Source of the DNA: Rhineura floridana
Taxonomy: Eukaryota > Chordata > Lepidosauria > Squamata > Rhineuridae
Reading direction: 5' to 3'
Assembly: GCF_030035675.1 (NCBI RefSeq)
Contig: NC_084482.1
Span: 75,305,120 to 75,369,119, forward strand
DNA: 64,000 bases
Position 1 is the stretch's first letter, and each line of letters opens with the position of its first letter. Below, one piece after another: positions 10,062 through 21,460 of the stretch. The notes under the pieces are model-generated. The model saw nothing but the letters and a program-made list of their open reading frames with translations, had not been told where the DNA came from and did no database searches. A program made the translations under genes and the position numbers.

Positions 10062-10967
10062 TTAAAACCTGACATAAGACTTAAATGCATCGGAACGCCA
10101 CCTGCCAATCGCCTGGATATCGCTAACGCTGAAGCCCCCGAGGGCCGCGGCCGTAGCCGCACCAATCCGAAATGAATGTAGCCCATAGACTCCAGCATCG
10201 CGACCACTGGCCAACAAGGCCCGCCGAACAACGGCCCAAAATTGAAATTGAGTCAGGACTGTACCATCCGCATGTATGAACAGATAACGCTGGCCCGCTG
10301 GCCGAATAGACAAGAATTGCCGCATTGCAGACACAGGGCATAATTCAGGGACCTGGCAAGTGCGCAAAGACACAATACTGCCACGGCCCTTTTGATCCAT
10401 CTTAGAGACTCGTAGGGAAAACCTCACAATATCAGCACCTAGCGTGCAATCGCAAAAGCATAAGGCCCTATAGGCAACATCGCGCTTAGAGGGGACCAAT
10501 ACTTCACTAGGGCGAAAAGCACCATAGAACATCGTCAGAGTTACTGCGGCGAAAAGGTGCGACTCATACTGAGATGAGCATAAACAACGAAATATTGCCA
10601 GGATCTGGAGAAGGACATCAGGCGTGATTGGCCTCCTCCGGTCAGCGGGCCTGGGAGCGGAACGCGACCAACCCTCAAGGACCTTTCTGACCCTAAAATT
10701 TACAGAATGATCCGGCAGTCCCCGCGCCTTAGAGATAAAGGCCAGCGCTGAAAGGTGCCCAGCGATAGTGGAAACAGAATTGTTGTGCCCTTTTAAATAT
10801 ATCATAAACTGCAATAAGTGCGGAACAGGAATAGGCCACGCCATAGGCAATGCAGAAATGGTGCGAAAACGCTGGAACTTCGCAAAAGAACGCTCATATG
10901 CTTTTTGAGTACTGGGAGCAAGGGCGGCTGCAATAGCGGCCCCGACTTCTAATTGCCAAGGTTCCAC
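10062..10967 (-). CDS. Ngaro tyrosine recombinase (fossil)
   Basis: A 301-residue open region of the tyrosine recombinase/phage integrase fold, which inserts the circular DNA intermediate without target duplication. It has an N-terminal SAM-like core-binding part (about residues 1-105) and a catalytic domain after it. Visible catalytic-type residues are Arg152 (GAFRPSEVL), His264 and Arg267 (LHSFRIG), Trp290 (IGRWRS) and the candidate nucleophile Tyr298 (KSYVR). It abuts the reverse transcriptase region with a slight overlap, a compact layout typical of the family. Confidence 0.88.
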   Translation of the reverse strand: MEPWQLEVGAAIAAALAPSTQKAYERSFAKFQRFRTISALPMAWPIPVPHLLQFMIYLKGHNNSVSTIAGHLSALAFISKARGLPDHSVNFRVRKVLEGWSRSAPRPADRRRPITPDVLLQILAIFRCLCSSQYESHLFAAVTLTMFYGAFRPSEVLVPSKRDVAYRALCFCDCTLGADIVRFSLRVSKMDQKGRGSIVSLRTCQVPELCPVSAMRQFLSIRPAGQRYLFIHADGTVLTQFQFWAVVRRALLASGRDAGVYGLHSFRIGAATAAALGGFSVSDIQAIGRWRSDAFKSYVRF

Positions 10968-12496
10968 AGGAACGGTGGGACTGGGACTGGATCCAGTTCC
11001 GCTCCAGGTGCAAGCTCCCGAAAGCGCGCCATCTGTAAGCGGGAAAGAGCATCAGCAACGCAATTCTGTAAACCTGGAACATGCCTGGCTACGAATAAAA
11101 TATTGAAACGCAAGCATTGCAAGACAAAGGCTCGCACCAAGCGCATAAAGCGAGGTGACTTGGAAGTCTGAGCATTGATAACGCTAACTGTGGACAAATT
11201 GTCACACCAGAAACACACTGTATGATTTTGAAATACTAGCGGCCAGATATAAACCGCTACAAGTATTGGAAAAAATTCCAAAAATGTCAAATCAGAAGTG
11301 ATCTGGGATACCTGCCACGTGGCAGGCCATCTTGCAACGCACCACTGGGATCTAAAAATTACCCCGAAGCCGAGGCCTCCCGCAGCATCTGAATGCACCT
11401 GTAATTCAGCTTCCAATAATAATTCCTCCCGCCAGAAAGAGAGGCTGTTAAATTCCATCAAAAACTGAAGCCACATATTTAAACCAGCTCTCATCCCAGC
11501 AGTAATTCTGACAAAGTGGCAGCGAGATTGAACAACCTTCATGGCGTCACAAAGACACCTGAGGAATGCACGACCAGGTGAAATAACTTTTGATGCAAAT
11601 ACTAAATGACCCACAATTTCCTGCAACTGAGCCAATGTAATCTTTTTTAATCCTAGAACCACGCCAAGCCGTTGCCGAAGGGCAATCAACTTTTCTTGTG
11701 GCAAACTCGAAGACTGAGCCACAGTATCCAACTGGATCCCTAAAAAAGTTAAAGAAGTAGTAGGACCCTCAGACTTTTCTGGAGCTAAAGGAACCCCCAA
11801 TTCTTTTGTTAAAGTTGCAAAGGATTGCATCAGATGGAGGCAATGTGAAGACCCAGCTGGCCCAATAAACAAAAAATCGTCCAGATAATGAGCAGAGAAG
11901 GATGAAGAGGCTTTCCTCCTCAATGCCCATTCAAGAAATGTGCTGAATGCTTCAAAAGCAGCACATGACACAGAACAACCCATTGGCATAGCCCTATCTA
12001 CATAAAACTGACCCCGAAATTTAAAACCAAGCAAATCCACATCCTCGGGGTGAACAGGTAGGAGGCGAAAAGCGGTTTTTATGTCGCACTTAGCCATTAA
12101 AGCGCCCCTACCGGCTTTGCGAACTACTCTCACTGCCTCATCAAAAGACGTATATCTAACTGATGTGTAGGATTGAGAAATCCCATCATTAACAGAGGCG
12201 CCTTTTGGGAATGACAAATTATGGATTAAACGATATTCCCCAGGCTGCTTCTTGGGAATAATACCTATAGGAGATATCCTCAAATTTTTTAAGGGTGGAA
12301 AAGAGAAAGGGCCAGATATCCGGTCAGCAATTATTTCCTTATTAATTTTTGCTAACACCACCGAAGCCATGTTGCTAAGAGAGGGCTGATTTGATGAGGA
12401 AGTAGCTATCCTGGGACCCTCAAATGGAATACGGAAGCCTTCCTTGAAACCATGAAGCAAAAAACTAGCAGCTTGCCTATTGGGGTAAAACTTCAA
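10949..12496 (-). CDS. Ngaro reverse transcriptase and RNase H (fossil)
   Basis: A 515-residue open region. The palm domain has the first catalytic Asp near residue 138 (KCDIKTAF) and the YLDD box at 204-207, followed by FLGIQLD. RNase H follows, with acidic residues near 370 (VHSDAAGG), 407 (FLEFF), 432 (WCDN) and 482 (VADALSRL), and a RHVPG stretch. Order and spacing match DIRS-type polyproteins, in which a short RNase H follows the palm without an intervening integrase. The true N-terminal limit is uncertain. Confidence 0.9.
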   Translation of the reverse strand: MKFYPNRQAASFLLHGFKEGFRIPFEGPRIATSSSNQPSLSNMASVVLAKINKEIIADRISGPFSFPPLKNLRISPIGIIPKKQPGEYRLIHNLSFPKGASVNDGISQSYTSVRYTSFDEAVRVVRKAGRGALMAKCDIKTAFRLLPVHPEDVDLLGFKFRGQFYVDRAMPMGCSVSCAAFEAFSTFLEWALRRKASSSFSAHYLDDFLFIGPAGSSHCLHLMQSFATLTKELGVPLAPEKSEGPTTSLTFLGIQLDTVAQSSSLPQEKLIALRQRLGVVLGLKKITLAQLQEIVGHLVFASKVISPGRAFLRCLCDAMKVVQSRCHFVRITAGMRAGLNMWLQFLMEFNSLSFWREELLLEAELQVHSDAAGGLGFGVIFRSQWCVARWPATWQVSQITSDLTFLEFFPILVAVYIWPLVFQNHTVCFWCDNLSTVSVINAQTSKSPRFMRLVRAFVLQCLRFNILFVARHVPGLQNCVADALSRLQMARFRELAPGAELDPVPVPPFLWNLGN

Positions 12497-12527
12497 CTAC
12501 CCTTCCAAAGGAATTAACCTGATCGGG

Positions 12528-14003
12528 CTACTGGCCTTGCGACGTACTGCCGCTGTTGCCAGACCCTCGTTTGGGCTGTTGCTGTTCCCCTGTACCCTGT
12601 CGAGCTGTACGCGCTCGCTGGCACGATGAGCTGGGGTGGTTGCCCCCACATGAACCACAGACGTGTCTGAACTTACATGGCCGTCGGAGGCAATGGCCTG
12701 TACTGTTAAATCTCCAGCAGACATGCTGGGATTGAACCCACCGCCCGCCTTGGCCTGAGCCGAAGGCGGAAGTTTGTGCACGTGCTAATATATGTCCACT
12801 ATCAGCTCTGTCTCCTAAAGTGGGCCTGGCGGGAGTCATAGAGCGGAGCCACAGGCCCGTGTGCTCGATATCCCAACGAAGGGTGGGGTCCAACGCTGAT
12901 CTCTGCCTAAAATTTTCATCGTAACGCAACCAAGCGGTTACAGAAAACTCACGGAAGGCCCAATGAACAATGTCCTGATATTTAATCATGGACAAAGCTC
13001 TAGATGGGTAAGCCTGAGTCATAACGCCCATATAGATAGTATATGCGCTCAACCAATTAGGCCACACGCGATCGACCTTCCTTTTCATGGCCGCCTCACG
13101 CTCCTTAAGTTCCTGACCTTCCTTGGGCTTCATCTCATTTTCACGAAACAAAAGAGTGAACAGGTCAATATATTCCCCACGCCAAATTTTTTCTTTTGTA
13201 GCTAACAGTAAATGGTCACCCAGGGGAAGGGAGTTATCACCATGTGGATAAACTCCCTGTGGGAGAGGCAAATACACAGGAGATTGCGCAGAAGAAGCCA
13301 CAGGCGGCTGCCAAGGAGTCACGGCAGCCGTCGGCCAAGGTAATTGGGGTTGCTGCGGAACCAACACACCACCCATAAACACTAACGGGTGAGTAGTATT
13401 ACTAGAGAACTGAGAAGCCGCCATTGGAGTGTCACGAGGAGGAGCAATAGAATCCTGAACCTGTGTGTGAAGAGTATGTGACTGTGCAATTTGCTCACCT
13501 GCATAAGCAGCCGGAGAGGCAACCACTGGGGGTGCGACACACCCTGAAGCTCCCGCAGGCAGAGCCGTGGCCGCCGGTGGCGAAAACGGCAGTGGCGCTT
13601 GAAGAGGCCCAACAGCAGGTATGACTGGAACCGCAGGAGAAGAGATGGTATCTGGAACCGCAGGCAAAGCAGCTGGCGACCCAGCTGCTAAGGGCTCTTC
13701 AATGGGTACTGCAGCTTCAAGAACACCAATCCTGGAAACCAAATCAGCAAGAATACGATTTTTAGGCACTTTAGAAGCCAACCGTGCAGATTTCTTACCT
13801 GCTGGAGCGGTACTTGTACCCGCATCAGCGTCCAGCGGCTGCCTGCGTTCCTTTTCCAGCACCTCAACTCTAGCTACCAACGCACGGATGGTCCCCAAAT
13901 CCTCATCATCATCAGAAGACATGTCCTGCTGAATTGGCGGGTGCTTTGTAGTCTGCTTCACAACACGCACCCCTTTTTTCTGCTGAGCTTTCTTGGGTGG
14001 CAT
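12528..14003 (-). CDS. Ngaro gag-like protein (fossil)
   Basis: A 491-residue open region from MPPKKAQQKKGVRVV. A basic N-terminus is followed by an acidic/coiled segment with ARVEVLEKERR, a long Ala/Pro-rich linker (about residues 110-265), a helical capsid-like segment with WPNWLSAYTIYMGVM, and a Cys/His cluster (CWRFNSTGHCLRRPCKFRH then CGSCGG) resembling a CCCH zinc finger. This is the usual Ngaro/DIRS ORF1 organisation. An ATG 11 codons upstream is possible, but MPPKK looks like the natural start. Confidence 0.85.
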   Translation of the reverse strand: MPPKKAQQKKGVRVVKQTTKHPPIQQDMSSDDDEDLGTIRALVARVEVLEKERRQPLDADAGTSTAPAGKKSARLASKVPKNRILADLVSRIGVLEAAVPIEEPLAAGSPAALPAVPDTISSPAVPVIPAVGPLQAPLPFSPPAATALPAGASGCVAPPVVASPAAYAGEQIAQSHTLHTQVQDSIAPPRDTPMAASQFSSNTTHPLVFMGGVLVPQQPQLPWPTAAVTPWQPPVASSAQSPVYLPLPQGVYPHGDNSLPLGDHLLLATKEKIWRGEYIDLFTLLFRENEMKPKEGQELKEREAAMKRKVDRVWPNWLSAYTIYMGVMTQAYPSRALSMIKYQDIVHWAFREFSVTAWLRYDENFRQRSALDPTLRWDIEHTGLWLRSMTPARPTLGDRADSGHILARAQTSAFGSGQGGRWVQSQHVCWRFNSTGHCLRRPCKFRHVCGSCGGNHPSSSCQRARTARQGTGEQQQPKRGSGNSGSTSQGQ

Positions 14004-15240
14004 ATTTGTAAAGATCAAATAACAACAATTATACAACTTACCAAATGCAAGTGTGACCTAATTATGAATTTACCAACTCTTTTTTTTTAACAGTGCACGT
14101 ACAGTGCAATATAACTACAATCCACCAATTAACTTAACCTATTATTATTATTACACGTATTAATTATTATTTATTTATTTTTATTTTCAGGTAAGTATTA
14201 TAAGCTGGAATTAAGGGGGGGTGGAGGATTTAAGGGGAAGGGAAGTGGGGGGGTGTTTGATAAAGGGTATTTATTAAACTCAATGAAATGAACAAACAAC
14301 AACTTTCAAATGAGTTTTAACTAACAATATACCTTAAGAATAAATTACCTAAGCTATAATTATGAATTTATGCAATATTATGCTATAAATATAATTAAGT
14401 AACTGCACAAGAAATCCAGAGGATCAACACACCACTTTAAACGCCCAGAAAATGAAAAGGGGGGGGATTAAAGGAAAAATAAGGGAAGGGAAACAAAAAG
14501 GGTGGTGGAAGCTATGAATTAAAGGGTATTAATATACCAAAACTGCCTTCAAATTATAACTGAATATAATACAATAGCAAATAAATAAATATATATATAT
14601 AAGCAATTGAAATATATATTTATCTAAGAACCAAAGATCACTGAAACTAACTAACAAAGCACCCAAACACAAGCAACTTTAACAATTTAAAAACAAACCG
14701 GAAGAGAAGGGGGGGGGCAGAACAAATGGAATCAAAATTTATATATATAACCAAGGGAATATAACAACCAGGAATGTCACCACCCACAAACACCGTAAGT
14801 AAAAAACAAGCTGGGCTTTTCACGAGCAACAAACGCTGTAAAGCGCAGGCAATACAAGGGAAAACAGCCGGCGGGCGCGTGGGCGGAGGCCCGAAGCCCA
14901 GCTGATCGTCGGGGCTCAAAACAACAACAGAGAATGATAAAGAGCATCGAGAAAGGGAGGAAAGAGCAGAGAAAGGCAAACAAGGCACCCAGCAAGGAAA
15001 CGATCGCCAACGGAACGCTGAAAGAGCCCCTGCAAGCACGAACCAGCAGTAAGTGCCGCAAGGCAAAAAGGCAAGCGCGTGGGGAAAGGAGCAGCTTTAT
15101 ATCCGCTGCTCCAATCCCCTCCAGATTGGATGTGCGATCTCACGTGGCGGCACGTCTTAACTTCGAGAACCTTCCCGCGTCTTCCCTAATTGGGGTGCAG
15201 GCAAATCACGCCCCTTTACAGGAACGCCTTTGTCACAGTT
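14004..15240 (-). other. Ngaro leader / 5' noncoding region
   Basis: The stretch is AT-rich near gag, with polypurine runs, and becomes GC- and CpG-rich towards 15240. Only short chance open frames occur. Its CpG content contrasts with the intron outside, which is how the approximate boundary was chosen. Confidence 0.6.
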
Positions 15241-16209
15241 AAGATAGAGCAATGGGTGCGGAATCTTTTTCAGCCTGCAGACTTTATTCCCTTTCGGGAC
15301 ACCTTCCAAGGGCACAAGGGCAAAATTGGACAAAGCAATGAATGTAAACGTTACCTTTGTACAGTGGGCTAGTTTCTATACGCACACTTGTGCACCCCTC
15401 TCTGTCTTCCATCCACTGTTAGGGAGGATGCAAAGCAAGGCCAGTGAGGGGTGTATCCTGAGGAGAATCCAAAGGGCCAGATAGAGAGACCTGGCATTTG
15501 GCCCCCAGACCTGAGGTTCTCTATTCCTGAAACAAAGTACGTGTTGGAGTACAAAATCCTTGCAAGGCCTCCAGTTAGCCAACACAGAGTAAAAGCCCTT
15601 GAGACCCGTTCATTTTGAAGGGCTGGAAAATATGCAGGAGGACGGAAGGGATGAAGGGATGGAGATCTCAGGTATATGAAGCAGGAAGCTATGCAGTGAG
15701 TTCAGCTGAGTATCAGTTTATTATCTGCATCCTGAACAAAATGATGCATCTTGAGCAGAAAGCAGTTGAGTGTGCAGCGCTTGTGATCCAAAACAGAGCT
15801 TTGATCTTCCAGAGCTAACACTTTTGTAGAATGGGGTAGTAGTAAAGCCTAGCTACAAGCACAAACATATAAAGCCTTGTTTGCAATTGCACCTTGATCA
15901 TATTATGTGCTGATTGATTTGGCTACTGCGCAGCAGTCTGAGGAAGCTTTAAATCTCAAATGCAAAATTAGCATAGTCAATAAGGTACCTACTTGGCTCT
16001 ACAATTTGAGGGGGCGTTGATTTTTTGCTTGTGCTCTGATGAAGAGAACTTCCAAGTGTTTAAAGCAAATTGGAGTTGATGGGTCACAGCAGCAGATTTT
16101 AAGAGCCTATGCACTCAAAGATGGAGTTTGAGTTTCAAAATGGCACCTAAGATTTCAACTGTTGTGCAAAGTAAGTAGGTCCCTGGCACACGCCAATAAA
16201 TTAGAAGGA

Positions 16210-18235
16210 TTACCCATATGAAAAAGAATTGGAAGGAAATTCTAAAAGCATAATGGCAAGAATTCCAACAAGGAAAAAAGGGGGGGAAACAACAGAAGAA
16301 GCCAGTGTAGCTTCACAAAAGCCTTAGAGATGACCTGAAAACAAAAAAGGACACATACAAGAAGTGGAAAGAAGGCCAGGCCATAAAGGAAGAGTACAGG
16401 TAGGTATCATGGAATTGCAGGGATGGTGTCAGGAAGGCTAAAGCTGAGAATGAGCTGAGGCTAGCGAGGGATGCTAAAAGCAACAAAAAAGCTTTCTTCA
16501 GGTATGTCCATAGTAAAAGAGAAAAGAAACGATGGAACAGCTACTCGGTGAAGATGGCAAAATGATAACAGATGACAAACAAAAGGCAGAAGTGCTCAAT
16601 TCCTACTTTGGCTCAGTCTTCTCCCAAAAAAGGATCTATGACCCTCCCAGGAAACATGAAGTAGAAGGGGCAGGATTGGAGCTTGAGATTGATAGACAAA
16701 TGGTCAAGGAATACCTAATCACTTTGAATGAGTTCAAATCGGCAGGGCCCAATAAACTGCATCCTAGAGCATTGAAGGAACTGGCTGAAGAACTCTCAGA
16801 ACCGCTGTCTATTATCTTTGCAAAATCATGGAGGACTGGTGAAGTGCCGGATGACTGGAGAAGAGCTAATTTTGTCCCTATCTTCAAAAAGGGCAAGAAG
16901 GAGGAACCGGGGAACTACAGACCAGTCAGCCTAACGTAAATCTCTGGAAAAACTCTGGAGCAGATTATAAAGCAGTCAATCTGTAAGCACCTTGAAAACA
17001 ATGCAGTGATTACTAGGAGCCACCATGGATTTATGAAGAACAAATACTGCCAAACCAATCTTATCTCATTTTTTGACCGGGTAACCTTCCTTGTAGACTG
17101 TGGGAATGCTGTGGACATAATATACCTCGACTTCAGCAAACCTTTTGCAAAGTGCCCCATGATATTCTGATTAGCAAGCTAGCTAAATGTGGGCTGGATG
17201 GAACAACTATTAGACGGATCCACAGTTGGCTCCAGAATCATACTCAAAGAGTGCTGGTCAACGGTTCCTTCTCAAACTGGGCAGAAATAACGAGTGGGGT
17301 AGCACAGGGCTCGGTCCGGACCCAGTGCTCTTCAACATTTTTATTAACGACTTGGATGAGGAGGTACAGAGCATGCTTATCAAATTTGCATATGATACAA
17401 AATTGGAGGGCATAGCTAATACCGTGGAAGACAAACAAAATTCAAAGGGACTTTGAGAGGCTGGAGCATTGGGCTGAAAACAACAGAATGCAATTCAACA
17501 GGCATAAATGCGAAGGAGAAAGAAACTAAATGCACAGTTATAAGATGTCAGCAATACGACATGTGAGAAGGATCTTGGAATTGTCGTTGATCACAAGCTG
17601 AATATGAGCTAACCGTGTGATGTGGCTGCAAAAAAGGCAAATGCTATATTAGGCTGCATTAACAGAAGTATAGTTTCCAAATCGCGTGAAGTATTAGTTT
17701 TCCTCTATTCAGCACTGGTTAGGCCTCATCTTGAGTACTGTGTCCAGTTCTGGTCTCTGCACTTCAAGAAGGATGCTGACAAACTGCAACAGGTTCAGAG
17801 GAAGGCAACAAGGATGAGGACTGGAAACCAAGCCCTATGAGGAGAGACTGAAAGAACTGGGCATGTTTAGCCTGGAGAAGAGAAGACTGAGGGGAGATAT
17901 GATGGCACTCTTCAAGTACATGAAAGGTTGTCACATAGAGGAGAGCCAGGATCTCTTCTCGGTCGTCCCAGAGTGCAGGACATGGAATAATGGGCTCAAG
18001 TTGCAGGAAGCCAGATTTTGTCTGGACATCAGGAAAAACTTCCTAACTGTTAGAGCCATACGACAATTGAATGAATTACCTGGAGAGGTAGTGGGCTCTC
18101 TGGCACTGGAGGCATTCAAGAGGCAGCTGGACAGCCATCTGTCGGTAATGCTTTAATTTGGATTCCTGCATTGTGCAGGGGGTTGGACTTGATGGCTTTA
18201 CAGGCCCCTTCCAACTCTGCTATTCTATGATTACA
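16210..18235 (+). mobile_element. CR1 LINE, 5'-truncated, degraded
   Basis: Reverse-transcriptase fragments are in CR1 order. They run from a DLKTKKDTYKKWKEG-like segment near 16330, through GPNKLHPRALKELAEEL and PIFKKGKKEEPGNYRPVSLT (16740-16937), DFSKPF (17129-17146) and SALVRPHLEYCVQFW (17700-17760), to the C-terminal FSLEKRRLRGDMMALFKYMK segment ending near 18156. The 3' tail (ggggttggacttgatggct, then attctatgatt) is the standard CR1 end. Several frame changes and stops interrupt it. It lies in the sense orientation in ASF1B intron 3. Confidence 0.92.
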
Positions 18236-18416
18236 CCCAGAGATCAATTTCTTCTTATGTTGTCATAAAATAGTGTTACTTTGCTAAAGCTTTTATTATT
18301 TCCCTTCTCCCCTTACCCACTTATGAAATTGCTGCAGGAATTGAATGCTGTCAGCTTAGATAGCTAGTCTGAATATAAACCCATATAATTATGACTCTTT
18401 TTCTTCTTACTTCCAG

Positions 18417-18614
18417 CTGCAGAGGAATATCCTAGCCTCCAACCCCAGAGTCACCCGTTTCCATATCAATTGGGATGGTCCTAGAGACCAAATGGACAAT
18501 ATTGAAAATGTAGATCCAGGGCCTGATAGCTTCCTATCTCCTAGCTGTGCCTACATCAAAGGGTTGGCCCCTTCCATGAGTCTGCAACCAGAGAATTCCA
18601 TGGACTGTATGTGA
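18417..18614 (+). CDS. ASF1B: ASF1B exon 4 (last coding exon)
   Basis: It encodes residues 135-199 and TGA. It continues the core (LQRNILASNPRVTRFHINWD) and then the disordered, fast-evolving C-terminal tail, ending PENSMDCM. Human ASF1B ends PENSMDCI. The tail is the part known to be phosphorylated by Tousled-like kinases in mammals, and Ser and acidic residues are present here too. The phase-0 acceptor acttccag is clear. The tail's middle differs from mammals, which is normal for this segment. Confidence 0.97.
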   Translation: MQRNILASNPRVTRFHINWDGPRDQMDNIENVDPGPDSFLSPSCAYIKGLAPSMSLQPENSMDCM

Positions 18615-19555
18615 TCCAAGCACAAGAATCTTAAGAACCATTCACAGTGAAGAGCAACTGACAAGCTTTTGCAGGCAATGTAGGAGGGGGTTGGGTACCC
18701 TGGCCAGTGAAGCATCTGACATGTCTATGTAGACAGACAATTCAGAGTTCTTTTCCTATTGGGGTTTGTGACAGATCTGCCTTCCTGACCATAGGTCTGT
18801 TGTTCTGCCGTAGCATTTCATGGTCAATATGTGAATCCTTCAGCCACTGACCTTTGACAGGCATTTAGTCTAGATGACTGAGCAAATAAGAATCGTTTGT
18901 TCCCCTCCTTTGTGCCAGATGTTCTGAAGGCTGCTTTTTTCCCCCTGAGTAACAATTTTCTGGGATCTAGCATAGTGGGTGCCTTCACTTCAAGACAGTT
19001 TTTTATGCCAACACAGCTAAGCCTTGATGAGTTGCTTTTGACAGAATGGCTAGATATTGTAGCCAGGTCTTGATGCCCCTCAGGTGTAGATAATTCAATC
19101 CCCCTTTTACAACCATTGTTTTGCTCTTGTGCTTAGTAAAAGGTGATGGAAGATGAAATAGGAGCAGTATAGCTTGCTTATTACATGAGGGTTCTAATGC
19201 TGTTTTTGAAAGCTCACCTAGTTAGTACCAGTTGGCTTTGTTTCTACCACTATCCCAAAAGCTGCTCAAGGCCAGGGCCAGCAGGAATTGTATCAACTCC
19301 TTTATGCAGTGGCTAAGTTTACAAATCCCTTCACAGATGCCCTTGCCCATAGGAGTATTGAACATACCTTTCTCATAAGGTCTGCACTTGTTTATTCTGG
19401 CCTGCCTCCAGTCCTGCTTCCTTGTTTTCAGTTACTCTATACCCTGATACTTGACCTGGCTATCTCTCTCCCTGGTATTGTAGAGATGAATGCTGCATAT
19501 AGGTCTTTTAAACATTTTCACATATGTCCAACCAATAAAACTTTTGAACAAACTA
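18615..19555 (+). other. ASF1B: ASF1B 3' UTR (inferred)
   Basis: The sequence after the stop lacks recognised repeats up to a canonical AATAAA at 19534-19539. That gives a 3' UTR of roughly 0.9 kb, close to the mammalian size as I recall it. The end is inferred. Confidence 0.65.
19534..19539 (+). terminator. ASF1B: ASF1B poly(A) signal
   Basis: Canonical AATAAA, about 0.92 kb past the stop codon, followed by T/G-rich sequence about 60-80 bp downstream (gtgagtggttgctcattttgg). It is the first convincing signal after exon 4. Confidence 0.65.
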
Positions 19556-20811
19556 TTTTGTAAATTCTAGTTGGTTAAATACTAAGAGAACCTTACATAG
19601 ATCTTATTGTGAGTGGTTGCTCATTTTGGCAAGGTTAAAGGAGTAGTATGGATAAATTTTACTTCCTAAAAGCAGAAATGGCAAAATCTCATTGTGTGCA
19701 GTGCTACAGAGCTATAAGACTTGTATCAACTGGCAGTGATTTAAATCAGTTAACTGGGACAGTTTTCCATTTGAGGCATGCAGTGTTGTGTGGCAGCCTG
19801 ATCCAAAGGTGTTTCTAGATTCCCAGGCGTAGGTCATGACCAGAAGACTGTTTTCAACCTGCAATTAATGTGGTATCGTAGGTTCATGTCTGTTTATTTT
19901 ATAAAGCAGCTTGCCGTTGGTTTAGATCAGATATAATGCCAAACCATGATTTGATATGCCCAAGGTTACTCAAACCCATGTATAATAAAATATAACATTA
20001 AAACGGTAGTACAAAATGGAAAGCCAATCTAAATGAGACAAAAGACAGCAACGCAAAATGAGAACAACCCCAGGGGAAAAACTCCAGAATAAAACTGCTC
20101 AATAAATGAATGCTTTAATGGCACTCTTAAAAATAAGCAAAGAGATATCACTGAGTCCTGTCCTGAATCACTGCTAGATCTTGCCTCTCAGAAAGAAAGT
20201 ACCTGCTGGAAAGCACCCCTTTCAAGATTGCTTGAAGCACGAGCATCCATTAAACTCAAGAGATACTCTTGTACGTCAGGTAAAACATGTCTAGTGTTCC
20301 TAGACTCAGGGAAATGAGTTTACCTCAAAACAATGGATTGTCTAGTAGACTGAAGTTGGAACTCCTATGGTTGGTCCACAGATTTTAAACGGATTTAAAC
20401 ACTCCTTCATTTTTCACTGCTAAAACGTTTTCTACCTGATCATTATTCAGCATGTATATGTTTGATTGTGTGGTTAAAAGTAGCTTGTGAACCAGTGGTA
20501 CTGCATAGATACTATGAAGTTCAATTACAGCATTTTTTGTAGTGCTACATTTGTGACAACTGGTGGAAGCATATCCTGGTCACAGGCCACTTTCTGCAGG
20601 CGTTCATATACACAAGACTAATTACCCTTGTATCAAAACTTGGCAGAAAGCAAATGTGTGAACTGGCATACTTAGGATGGAAGAATGAAACTGATCCTTG
20701 AATGATCTTTGCCTGTAGGGTCTTACTTTGGGCCATAGGGATTCCAGGATTTCCTTAAAGAACCCTTTACTTGCTTCATACTATTCTCCTTGTAAAGCTG
20801 GCTGCATGTTA

Positions 20812-21350
20812 TTTGTTTATTAATTTGTGAATCTCTTTTTACATGTGTGTCAATGTGATTTACAAACACATAAAAATAGCTAAAGTGTTGTTAAAACAGT
20901 ACAAAAAATAACTGAAGATAATTAATTTTGTATATTTAAACCTAAGGCAGAGACCTTTTCATCCCATTGGAGAAGCTTGTTGAAACAAAATCTTCCATTG
21001 TTTCTGGAAAGTATAGATAGTAGGTGCCTGTCATATCTCATCAGGAATGCTGTTAACAGTGGCAGACACGCTGGAAGCCCTGCTCTGAGTTACTGTGGGG
21101 CTTCTTATATTTTGGAGACTTGAAGGAGAAACTCCTGCAGAGCACAGTGACCTACTAGGTACATAAGAGATAAGGTGGTTTCTCAAGTAACCTGATCCTG
21201 AGCTATATGGGGCCTTGTATGTTAAAACCAGAACTTGGCCTGGTAGCAAATTAGCAGCCAGTGCAAATCCCACAAACAAGGTGTTGCATACTGGTAGTAG
21301 GTTCAGAATGCTGCTTCTTAAAATGTACCTGTGCTCTGCCATGCTGCTTT
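20812..21350 (-). mobile_element. L2-type LINE 3' fragment
   Basis: On the minus strand, a segment reading VLVLTYKAPYSSGSGYLRNH then RSPTVTQSRA matches the C-terminal tail of vertebrate L2-like reverse transcriptases, which usually read FKVLVLTYKALYG. It is preceded, on the + strand, by an AT-rich tail. Confidence 0.8.
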
Positions 21351-21460
21351 CTTCCAGTCTGTCAATATCTGCAGTATTGTATGTTCCACTTCATCTTCCT
21401 TTTCCAGCTTATGGCCACCAGTAGAAACCTCCCTCTTACATAGTATGTGTATGTGAAGTT

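Larger units (their letters stand above)
9010..15240 (-). mobile_element. DIRS-superfamily Ngaro retroelement (fossil copy)
   Basis: This is an antisense insertion with the parts of a Ngaro-type tyrosine-recombinase retroelement. In element order these are a leader (about 14010-15240), gag-like protein, reverse transcriptase/RNase H, tyrosine recombinase and an SGNH-hydrolase-like region. A tyrosine recombinase in place of a DDE integrase, and the added hydrolase, separate it from ordinary LTR elements and point to Ngaro rather than DIRS1 or PAT. The long open regions and retained CpGs suggest a young insertion. It looks nearly whole, with about one apparent break. The ends are approximate. 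Family members normally carry split direct repeats, which I could not resolve here, and they leave no target duplication. Confidence 0.88.
8387..18416 (+). other. ASF1B: ASF1B intron 3, expanded by retroelements
   Basis: A 10-kb intron from gtgaga to an acttccag acceptor. Most of its length is an antisense Ngaro retroelement (about 9010-15240) and a sense CR1 LINE (about 16210-18235). The stretches 8387-9000 and 15250-16200 carry nothing recognisable. Confidence 0.9.
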
